Source of the DNA: Cedecea sp000277545
GTDB lineage: Bacteria; Pseudomonadota; Gammaproteobacteria; Enterobacterales; Enterobacteriaceae
Direction: 5' to 3' (one strand)
Assembly (NCBI GenBank): GCA_050847315.1
Contig: CP193791.1
Length of the DNA: 64,000 nucleotides
Shown: one piece after another, positions 51,462 through 58,719 of the stretch
Position numbering within the stretch: position 1 is the stretch's first letter
Layout: every line of letters starts with the position of its first letter
Position numbers and translations under genes: made by a program
The notes under the pieces: model-generated
Told to the model about the DNA's origin: nothing
What the model saw: the letters and a program-made list of their open reading frames with translations, nothing else
Databases searched by the model: none

Positions 51462-51623
51462 TTACCGCTTCGGTTTGCCGATCACCTCGATAAGCTTAGT
51501 GACCTGCTTTTGCTTGCGGGCGGAGGACTTACAGACCTTCTTCAGCGTCTGCATGTTCTCCGGCTCAGGCTGGGGCGGCTCTCTCCGGTTCAGGCGGCGG
51601 AGCCGGAAATGGCTCCCAGGCAG
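51462..51623 (-). pseudogene. C-terminal fragment of an unrecognised protein
   Basis: The minus strand is open for 53 codons ending KQKQVTKLIEVIGKPKR, with a Pro/Glu-rich stretch EPPQPEPE before it. The only in-frame ATG (51554) would give 30 residues. It looks like the basic C-terminus of a larger protein cut by rearrangement. Its family is not recognised. Confidence 0.35.
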
Positions 51624-51689
51624 TCAGTATCAGGCAACCGGGCACCACCCGCACCTCGAGCAGCGCCCCTGTCTCAAAATTCGCCTAAT

Positions 51690-51912
51690 CCCTGAACAGC
51701 CAGAAACTGGACGGCAAAAACGAAAGCCACGGCATTTCGGTTAACGCCAGCGCCAACAAGGGCAAAGGCAACGAGAAAGGCACCGGTACCTCGCATACCG
51801 AGACGACGCTGAACGCCGGGAATACCCTCAGCAGCGTCAGCGGGCGGGAGCTCAAGTCTGGGCGGTAGCTCGCTGTCGCTGAACATGTCGCGGGATAAAA
51901 GGCAAAGCACGT
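51690..51912 (+). pseudogene. scrambled cdiA debris
   Basis: Several short stretches copy the repeat region of cdiA: LNSQKLDGKNESHG (as at 47999), GISVNASANKGKGNEKG TGTSHTETTLNAGN (as at 48090), and LSLNMSRDK (as at 48357), in the same order but with internal deletions and frameshifts. They are remains of a second cdiA or an older recombination product. Confidence 0.75.
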
Positions 51913-52227
51913 ATCTCAGCCGTTTTCTTCGCCGCGTTAAGTGCATGCTCTTTTCAGGCCGCAGCGGAAGATTATAGCCGCGTCGATTGCAATCAGGTGG
52001 AAGTCATAAAGGCGCTAATTGAAGCTTATAACGACGTGTTGGACTCCAATAACGCTGGGGTAAAAGTGATTGATGCTTACGACCAGGTTACGGTCAAAGC
52101 CTGTAAGGATAAGCTCGAGTGCACCGGGACCTACGATTTCTCTGACGGCGATTCTGGTAAAGTAAAATACAGAACCTACCTGAACAGCATGGGCGAGCCG
52201 ATTGAGGAGTTTGTGCCTGTAGAATAA
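51883..52227 (+). pseudogene. 5'-truncated gene for a small exported protein
   Basis: An open frame without a usable ATG reads KARISAVFFAALSACSFQAAA-EDYSRVDC..., which looks like a signal peptide followed by a mature part of about 85 residues with two Cys in KACKDKLEC. The position where a start is expected holds ATA (51895) and lies inside cdiA debris. The start has thus been lost by the fusion. A GTG at 51997 would give a 76-residue protein without the signal. Family not recognised. Confidence 0.5.
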
Positions 52228-52267
52228 TAACCATGAATGCACCCGCAGGTGCTTTCAGGCAGAAAAT

Positions 52268-52301
52268 AAAGCTCATAACCTTCAGAGGTTTTGAGCTTTT
52301 T
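52268..52301. terminator. terminator near the eptB end
   Basis: AAAGCTCA and TGAGCTTT form a stem with an inner ACC/GGT pairing, followed by seven T residues on the plus strand. It ends the cdi-side transcript and may also serve eptB. Confidence 0.7.
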
Positions 52302-52305
52302 TTAT

Positions 52306-53988
52306 TCAGTTCGCCGCTTTATCCGGCACGTGGCACCAGTTGTTATTCTCGTTTATGCCGCCGTTAGGCGAGGTGTAGCCCAGGCAACCGAGGATGGTGT
52401 CGAACAACTCAACGTGGCGATGCGGCACCTTCATGGCTGCCTGCTCTTGCAGATGTTTAAAGGCGTCGGCAGCCGTTGGATTGGCCAGGTATTTATCCGA
52501 GGCCCAAACCAGCAGCGGGACGCGGAATTGTTCCGGTGGTGCCATTTTACGCGGCGTGCCGTGCAGGTGCATGGAGTCGCTGATGGATTCGCCGTGGTCG
52601 GCGGCGTAGAAGACTATCGCCTTCTTATCGCGAAGCTGGTCGAGCACGCTGTCTATCATCGTATCGACATACAGGACCGAATTATCAAAGGCGTTAATCA
52701 GCATCTCCTTTGAACAGCCTTTGCCAATATCAATGCATTCTGGCGTCCATTTCGCAAAGCTGCGCGGGTAGCGCTGGGCATAGGAGAAGTGGGAACCTTT
52801 GGTATGCAGAATGATCAGATGTTTGCCGTCAGGATTCTGCTCGAGAGATTGCTTCATCTCATCAACCAGCAGCATGTCGTCCACGGTTTTACCGCGATTG
52901 CGGGGCTCGGCGGCGATTTGTTCGCGGAAGGCAAGGGTGTCCGGCATGGCGTTTTTGTAGAACCAAATTTCGCTCTGCATGGCATAAAGGTCGGCGCTAA
53001 ACCCCAGCTGTTTTAAGACCGCGAAGATGTTTTGCTCTTTCAGCGTACGCTGAGGGTTATCTTCTGCCCCACCTTCGCGGACGAACATGCAGCGCAGCGA
53101 GAGCTTGGTGGCGGTGTCGCAGGACTCCCCGCGGAAAGCGACCAGGTTTTTCTCTTTGGCGAGGTTTGGCGTGGTGTCACGGCCATAGCCCAATATTCCC
53201 ATATGATCCCAGCGCGTGGTTTCGCCAATAATAAACACCACATAAGCGTCGTGCAGCCCGGGCGGCGTGACGTAGGTGAACTTTTTCGTCGGGTTCATCA
53301 GCGAACCGTTGCCGGTGGATTCGTCGGCATTCGCCCAGGCAAAAAGCCCCAGGGAAGAGACCCAGTTGACCGGCACATAGGAGCTTGCCACCACGCCGCC
53401 GTAGCTTGCCATATCCGTCGTTGACCCATGCTCGTCGTCGGACTGCATTTCACCCAGCATACGCAACGGGGCCCAGACCAGCAGGCCCGCACAAAGCAGG
53501 ATAGCGATATTTTTGATGCGTTGGCCGGGGGTTTTCAACTGCTGAAGCAGCGTGTCCTGGGCGCTGTTGAACCAGATAAGGAACAGCGGGATAGCGCTGA
53601 CCAGCGTCATCCAGATGGCAAAGTGGTAGCCGACAACTTCTTTAGAAAGATCGATATCGGTGGTCATCACCGAGGCAATAATGCCGTAGCCAATCACCAC
53701 GTTGAAGAAGGTCATGTAGTAGCTGGCGGCCACGGAACACAGCACCACGAAGGAGGCCAGCACCCGCCAGAGATTGCGGCCAAAGAGCGACAGCAGGCGT
53801 AACAGGAAAAACGTCACCAGCAGGCAGGCGAAAAACTCTGCCGCGGCGGCCAGGCCCTTCCAGGCGATGAAGAGCTGGGCACGGCTATCAAAACGTTGGT
53901 AGAAAACAGAGATATTCAAAAACCAGCCAATGTATACCCCCAGCAAGAGACACAGTTTTTGCTGGGATAATGTTTTTATGTAATTCAT
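52306..53988 (-). CDS. eptB: EptB, lipopolysaccharide Kdo phosphoethanolamine transferase
   Basis: The 560-residue inner-membrane enzyme has five N-terminal TM helices (about 10-180) and a periplasmic sulfatase-fold domain. Key residues visible: the nucleophile Thr in IGETTRWDHMG, the metal site ADHGES, and conserved CDTATKLSLRCMF disulfide Cys. In E. coli it adds phosphoethanolamine to the outer Kdo of lipopolysaccharide. I use the ATG at 53988, matching the homologue (NYIKTLSQQKL). One three codons upstream is possible. In K-12 it also neighbours dppA. Here the cdi locus separates them. Confidence 0.93.
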   Translation of the reverse strand: MNYIKTLSQQKLCLLLGVYIGWFLNISVFYQRFDSRAQLFIAWKGLAAAAEFFACLLVTFFLLRLLSLFGRNLWRVLASFVVLCSVAASYYMTFFNVVIGYGIIASVMTTDIDLSKEVVGYHFAIWMTLVSAIPLFLIWFNSAQDTLLQQLKTPGQRIKNIAILLCAGLLVWAPLRMLGEMQSDDEHGSTTDMASYGGVVASSYVPVNWVSSLGLFAWANADESTGNGSLMNPTKKFTYVTPPGLHDAYVVFIIGETTRWDHMGILGYGRDTTPNLAKEKNLVAFRGESCDTATKLSLRCMFVREGGAEDNPQRTLKEQNIFAVLKQLGFSADLYAMQSEIWFYKNAMPDTLAFREQIAAEPRNRGKTVDDMLLVDEMKQSLEQNPDGKHLIILHTKGSHFSYAQRYPRSFAKWTPECIDIGKGCSKEMLINAFDNSVLYVDTMIDSVLDQLRDKKAIVFYAADHGESISDSMHLHGTPRKMAPPEQFRVPLLVWASDKYLANPTAADAFKHLQEQAAMKVPHRHVELFDTILGCLGYTSPNGGINENNNWCHVPDKAAN

Positions 53989-54124
53989 GCAGGGCATCCA
54001 GGCGATATAAAAATATAAGCGCTATTCAGACCGTGGAGTCGCCAGCTAGTTCTGAAAAGCTTGTGAAACGAAGAGGATTCCTGGTAAGAGGGCAAAATTC
54101 GAAGGAAATGGCCGGTTTTTAACA

Positions 54125-54160
54125 AAAAAAGACCCCAGTTTTAGGCCGGGGTCTTTTTGC
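54125..54160 (-). terminator. terminator of the sulfatase-fold gene
   Basis: GACCCC/GGGGTC with flanking A and T runs (reading AAAAAGACCCC to GGGGTCTTTTT) lies between the gene ending at 54181 and eptB. Symmetric runs allow termination on both strands. Confidence 0.85.
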
Positions 54161-54180
54161 CGTCTGCTTAGCGAAGAGAA

Positions 54181-55857
54181 TCAGGGCTTCGAGGCCGCAT
54201 GCAGTTCATCGTAGACATAATGCCGGTAGCTATTAAACAGCGTTGTGTCCGGGCAATCATTCAGCCTGCCCTGGCACAAATGGCGCATGTCTATATTGGC
54301 CTGATAGAACGGCGACACTTTTAGCTGTGCCTGTTCGAGCAACATCCCCCCAAGGAAAGCGATGTCGGTGATGGCGCCCAGGTCAGCCACCGGCGGGGCA
54401 TTATAATTATCCCGCAGGCTGAATTGTGAAAGATGGACCGGATCATCCTGTTCCGTGGTGTAGCCATTGGCCCAGTCTATGGCTGGCTGGTGGTCGCCAA
54501 AGTACATAAACATGGTCGGACGCGGGCGTTGGTCAACAAACTGGAAGAAGTCAGCCAGCGCGGTTTCTGAGTTTTTAATCTTCTCAACGTAATGGCTGAA
54601 TTTCCCGGCGGCATCCTTGTTCTTCATCGCCGACGTGAGCTGGTAATCATCGGCATGCCCTGCGTCATAAGGGCCGTGTTCATACATCGTTAAGGCATAA
54701 ACAAACACGGGTTTATCGGTGTGGCTGGCAAGGAGCTTTTTAACATAGCTCAGGACATCTGCGGTGGGAATGTGCCACAGGTTATCTGCCAAATCACCCG
54801 GGTAGCCCAACTCCTGCGGCTGGATAATTTTATCCACGCCCATCATGGTGTAGGCGTGGCCGGCGTTATAGGCCGATTTGTTGAATGGCGTCAGAACCAC
54901 GGTGTAATAACCGTTGTCTTTCATCTGCTTAAACAGGCTGTCGTTGACGTGATCGACCGCGGAATAAAACACCGAATTTTTCAACGCCCCGAAATCATCG
55001 CTGCGCATTCCGGTTAAGGCTGCGAACTCAGACAGCCAGGTGCCGCCCCCGAAGGTTTGCACGCGCATCAGCGTGTGGGCTTTCACCTTACTGTCCTGCT
55101 CAAACATAGAGAAGTGCGGCAGTAATTGAGGATCAGGCACTTTATACAGGCGCGGATCCACCGTTGATTCCTGCAGCAGCAGAACGATATCAGGCTTCAC
55201 GCTGGCTGAGGCGGTTGTCTTGTTATTCAGCGCCGCCGCGCGGGAAATAAATTCCTGAGACGTTGCCTGAGGGAACGTTGGCGCGTCATAGCTGGCCTGG
55301 ATGCCTGACAGCGCCAGGTTTGACAGCACGCCGGTTCCGCCAGGTAGTTTGGTGGCCCAGTCGTGCTGATTCTTCAGTACGCTGTGGCTAAGCGTCGACG
55401 CCGAGCCCAGCATCACGCCGAGGGCAATCAGCGGGGCGAGCATTCCTTTCCGCCGCGGTACGGCGCGCCAGCTGATAATAATCGTCAGGATAAGCAGCGC
55501 TATCATTGCCGCAACGGCGATACCGGCGGAAGGATAATGTAGCAGCGTGCCCGCATTGGCCGGATCGGCCATCAGGTAAAAATCGCTAAACAGCAGCTGG
55601 TCTTTGTAATAGTGGACCTTAAGCTGGTTACAAAATTGCAGCAGGATCACCAGCAGGCTGCTGGTCCCGACGGCAAAAATGACTCTGGCGGAGAGTAAAT
55701 AAAACAGTCCGCAGGTAAAAATGAAGGCACTTGCCGCGATAACAAGGGGATAGATATCGCGCGGAGAGTTACCCGCAATGATGATCAGGGCTGCAATAAG
55801 AAGCAATGTGACATAAAGATATGTCCAGAGCGATTTTCGGCTGGTTTTTTGTACCAT
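54181..55857 (-). CDS. LtaS/OpgB-like sulfatase-fold transferase
   Basis: The 558-residue membrane protein has five N-terminal TM helices (about 10-175) and a periplasmic sulfatase domain. Visible elements are the metal Glu in LLLQESTVD, the probable nucleophile Thr in VQTFGGGTWLSEFAALTG, and the metal site MYFGDHQPAIDW. It resembles lipoteichoic-acid-synthase-type phosphoglycerol transferases and OpgB. The acceptor is unknown, possibly periplasmic glucans or lipid A. It lies upstream of eptB with a terminator between. K-12 has no gene here. Confidence 0.8.
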   Translation of the reverse strand: MVQKTSRKSLWTYLYVTLLLIAALIIIAGNSPRDIYPLVIAASAFIFTCGLFYLLSARVIFAVGTSSLLVILLQFCNQLKVHYYKDQLLFSDFYLMADPANAGTLLHYPSAGIAVAAMIALLILTIIISWRAVPRRKGMLAPLIALGVMLGSASTLSHSVLKNQHDWATKLPGGTGVLSNLALSGIQASYDAPTFPQATSQEFISRAAALNNKTTASASVKPDIVLLLQESTVDPRLYKVPDPQLLPHFSMFEQDSKVKAHTLMRVQTFGGGTWLSEFAALTGMRSDDFGALKNSVFYSAVDHVNDSLFKQMKDNGYYTVVLTPFNKSAYNAGHAYTMMGVDKIIQPQELGYPGDLADNLWHIPTADVLSYVKKLLASHTDKPVFVYALTMYEHGPYDAGHADDYQLTSAMKNKDAAGKFSHYVEKIKNSETALADFFQFVDQRPRPTMFMYFGDHQPAIDWANGYTTEQDDPVHLSQFSLRDNYNAPPVADLGAITDIAFLGGMLLEQAQLKVSPFYQANIDMRHLCQGRLNDCPDTTLFNSYRHYVYDELHAASKP

Positions 55858-56129
55858 AATGCTCGTTTCTCTGTGGGACTGTTCTGGATAGCAAATGTTG
55901 TCTTAGGAGAGACATCCCTCTGCTGGCCTGACGCGTGAAAAGAGGATAAGGCGGTTAGAAGGGGATTTATCCTGGCCGGGATAATACAGCTTGTGGTGAA
56001 AAAGTCTCCCCAAAGACGGTTATTTCATTGCTGTGGTTGTGTTTTTGTTTGAAGAGGGCAAGCGAGGCGGGGATGAATTGCGTTAAGGCCGCCCTATTCG
56101 GCGGCCTTAATATGGGTGTGACGAGGCTA
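55858..56129. other. intergenic region between the sulfatase-fold gene and yhjX
   Basis: About 270 bases with the promoter of the sulfatase-fold gene and the yhjX end. A short inverted repeat GGCCGCC/GGCGGCC at 56088-56107 may terminate yhjX on the minus strand. Nothing else stands out. Confidence 0.4.
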
Positions 56130-57338
56130 TCAGGCGTGGGCGTGCTTGTGATTGAGTACGGCGCGTACCGGCTGGCGAATCGTGGTGGAAATTGCCAGCG
56201 ACAGAATCAACAGCGCGAAGATAACGCAGAAGGTCACGTAGAAGCCGCCGAACAGCGAGGCGATGATGGAGCCGCAGATACTGCCGATGCCGAAGCCCAG
56301 GTAAATCACGCCGTAGTTTTTGGTCAGATTGTTCAGGCCAAAGAATTCGCTGACCAGCGAAGGGTAAACGGTGATGGTGCCGCCAAAGTTAAAGGCAACG
56401 CAGGCGATGGCCGCAAAGAAGGTGGCTTCGTTGAGTGGGGCAAACAGCAGGGCAGCCATACCGACCAGAGAAATCACCTGGCCAATAGTTATCACGCGGA
56501 TACGGGCAATTTTATCGGACAGGATACCGAGCACCAGGCGGCCGCTAAGGTTAGCAATGGAGATAACGGTGACCGCGTTGGCGGCGGACATTGCATCCAG
56601 GTGAACCATGCCCTGAGCGATATCTTTTGCAACGCCGATAACGTACAGGCCGCTCATGCAGGCGGTGAGGAACATCAGAGCCAGCATCCAGTATTGCGGC
56701 TGGCGCATAGATTCAGCGAGAGTGAAATCGGTTTTTGCCGCGCCGTTTGCGGATTTAGTTTCCTGCAGCGGAGCATCTTTCATCATGGTGGCGCCGAACA
56801 GCACCATCACCATCGCCAGGCCACCCCAAATCATAAAGGTGTTTTCCAGGCCGTAGGCCGCCAGCAGGTGGGTATCAATGTATTTAAAACCGAGGCTGCC
56901 GAGGCCATAGGCGCCGATGGAGAAGGCAGAAATCAGGCCTTTACGTTCCGGGAACCACTTCACGCAGTTCGACAGCGTCAGCAGGTAGCCAGCGCCGTCC
57001 GCCAGGCCAACCAGCACGCCCGCCGTGAGCCAGAGCATCATCAGGTTGTTGGCATGTGCGGTGAAGAACAATCCGGCTCCGAGCAGCACACCCGCCGCCA
57101 TGGTGACTTTACGCACGCCAAAGCGGTCCTGCAGTTTGCCCGCCACGGAAGAAGAGATGGCGAGGCCAAGGCTCAGCAGGCCGAAGGAGAAGGCGACCTG
57201 GCTGATTGGCGCGTCCAGTTTCTGGGACAGCGCGCTGTTGAACAGGCTCCAGGTATAAACGGAACCCAGCGCGAACTGAGTAATGATGGTTCCGATGAGG
57301 GTTAACCAGCGAGTACGGTTGTAGGTGGCAGCGTTCAT
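56130..57338 (-). CDS. yhjX: YhjX, OFA-family MFS transporter (pyruvate-inducible)
   Basis: The 402-residue protein has 12 TM segments, with the start and length of E. coli YhjX and highly conserved blocks (RTRWLTLIGTIITQFALGSVY, GLADGAGYLLTLSNCVKWFPE, SEFFGLNNLTKNYGVIYLGFG). It belongs to the oxalate:formate antiporter family. The substrate is not settled. In E. coli it is strongly induced by external pyruvate through the YpdAB (PyrSR) two-component system, and the matching DNA repeat is present upstream here. Confidence 0.94.
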   Translation of the reverse strand: MNAATYNRTRWLTLIGTIITQFALGSVYTWSLFNSALSQKLDAPISQVAFSFGLLSLGLAISSSVAGKLQDRFGVRKVTMAAGVLLGAGLFFTAHANNLMMLWLTAGVLVGLADGAGYLLTLSNCVKWFPERKGLISAFSIGAYGLGSLGFKYIDTHLLAAYGLENTFMIWGGLAMVMVLFGATMMKDAPLQETKSANGAAKTDFTLAESMRQPQYWMLALMFLTACMSGLYVIGVAKDIAQGMVHLDAMSAANAVTVISIANLSGRLVLGILSDKIARIRVITIGQVISLVGMAALLFAPLNEATFFAAIACVAFNFGGTITVYPSLVSEFFGLNNLTKNYGVIYLGFGIGSICGSIIASLFGGFYVTFCVIFALLILSLAISTTIRQPVRAVLNHKHAHA

Positions 57339-57697
57339 GGCAGATGTCCTGCGAATCTAAGGGAAGTTATCTGCCGCCTACGATAGCGAAGCGCCGTTTA
57401 TTCCAGGAAAAAACGGCATGAAATGCATGAAGAACGGAATGAAGTGCCTCTGAAACGGTATGAACGGCCTTCCCGTTGCACTTTATGTTTTGTTTGTTAG
57501 TGCTCGCTATCGTTGTGTTGTGCGTGTTTGCTGTATATCAAATGTTAAATCATAAATGAGATATAGTTAACATTTTGCAAAATTACCGGTGTTAAGTGCC
57601 CTTTCTTTGATCTCATTCAGGGTTGCGAAATATCCCGGATTCACTATTGTCAGAAAGTAAAATTTACCCGCGCTCGGCAGGTTACAGGGAGAGCTAA
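57339..57697. other. intergenic region between yhjX and tag
   Basis: About 360 bases holding divergent promoters. It contains the YpdB-type direct repeats for yhjX (57418-57448). The tag side is AT-rich. No gene seen. Confidence 0.5.
57418..57448 (-). promoter_or_regulatory. YpdB (PyrR) binding repeats upstream of yhjX
   Basis: On the yhjX strand GGCACTTCAT-N11-TGCATTTCAT matches the E. coli YpdB direct repeat GGCATTTCAT-N11-GGCATTTCAT (from memory) with exact spacing and one change in each copy. It lies 80 bases before the ATG. It implies pyruvate-responsive control. Confidence 0.8.
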
Positions 57698-58261
57698 ATG
57701 GAACGTTGTGGCTGGGTCACTCAGGATCCGCTGTATCTGGAGTATCACGACACAGAGTGGGGCGTGCCGGTTACCGACGGGCAGAAGCTCTTTGAGATGA
57801 TTTGCCTGGAAGGCCAGCAGGCCGGGCTGTCGTGGATCACCGTGTTGAAAAAACGCGAAAATTACCGACAGCGTTTCAGGCATTTTGACCCCTATGCCGT
57901 GGCGTTGATTCAGCCGGAAGAGGTGGATGTGCTGATGCAGGATGCCGGCATTATTCGCCACCGAGGGAAAATCGAGGCGATCATCACCAACGCCAAAGCT
58001 TTCCTCGCGATGGAAGCTAACGGCGAGAGTTTCCCGGATTTTGTCTGGGGATTTGTCGACCATACACCTCAGGTGTCGCATGCCGCTTCACTCCGCGAGG
58101 TCCCGGCCTTTACACCGACGTCAGATGCGCTGTCTAAAGCGCTAAAAAAACGTGGGTTTAAGTTTGTGGGGTCGACAATTTGCTATTCGTTTATGCAAGC
58201 CTGCGGCCTGGTCAATGACCATGTGACGGGCTGCTTCTGCCACCCTGATGTTCGCCAATGA
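57698..58261 (+). CDS. tag: Tag, 3-methyladenine DNA glycosylase I
   Basis: The 187-residue enzyme equals E. coli Tag in length. The zinc ligands Cys4, His17, His175 and Cys179 and the catalytic-site Glu38 are all present. It removes 3-methyladenine from alkylated DNA as first step of base excision repair. AGGGAGAG precedes the ATG. It overlaps yiaC by 4 bases (ATGA). Confidence 0.97.
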   Translation: MERCGWVTQDPLYLEYHDTEWGVPVTDGQKLFEMICLEGQQAGLSWITVLKKRENYRQRFRHFDPYAVALIQPEEVDVLMQDAGIIRHRGKIEAIITNAKAFLAMEANGESFPDFVWGFVDHTPQVSHAASLREVPAFTPTSDALSKALKKRGFKFVGSTICYSFMQACGLVNDHVTGCFCHPDVRQ

Positions 58262-58719
58262 TCCAGCTGTTTAACATTGGGGAAATGGATGCGCTCATGG
58301 CGCTCTGGCTGGAAAGTACTATCGACGGCCATCCGTTTATCCCGGAAAGCTACTGGTACGAAAGCCTCAATCTGGTACGAAATGTCTATATTCCTCAGTC
58401 AAAAACGTGGGTTTATCTGCACCAGCAGCAGACGGTGGGGTTTATCAGCGTGATGGATCGGCAGTTTATCGGCGCGCTGTTCGTGGCACCTTCTTTTGCC
58501 GGGCAGGGGATCGGCGGCGAATTGCTGGCGAAGGTGAAGGCGGAATACCCGGCCTTAAGTCTCGAGGTGTATCAAAAAAATCGCCGGGCGGTGCATTTCT
58601 ACCACCGCCACGGCTTTCATATCGAAGAGAGCGCCTGGCAGGAAGAAACGCAGCACCCGACGTGGATTATGAACTGGCAGGCGGATCAAACGCCGTCACG
58701 ACAGGAGCAGGACCAGTAA
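58258..58719 (+). CDS. yiaC: YiaC, GNAT acetyltransferase
   Basis: The 153-residue GNAT-fold acetyltransferase has the acetyl-CoA loop FAGQGIGGELLAKVK and beta-bulge region SLEVYQKNRRAVHFYHRHGF. In E. coli YiaC is a lysine acetyltransferase. It is translationally coupled to tag. Its 3' end overlaps the convergent bisC by 53 bases, giving a slightly longer C-terminus than K-12. Confidence 0.9.
   Translation: MIQLFNIGEMDALMALWLESTIDGHPFIPESYWYESLNLVRNVYIPQSKTWVYLHQQQTVGFISVMDRQFIGALFVAPSFAGQGIGGELLAKVKAEYPALSLEVYQKNRRAVHFYHRHGFHIEESAWQEETQHPTWIMNWQADQTPSRQEQDQ

Noticed and set aside
56028..57305. 425-codon open frame on the plus strand opposite yhjX
   Set aside because: Antisense shadow. The yhjX frame is a full match to a known protein.
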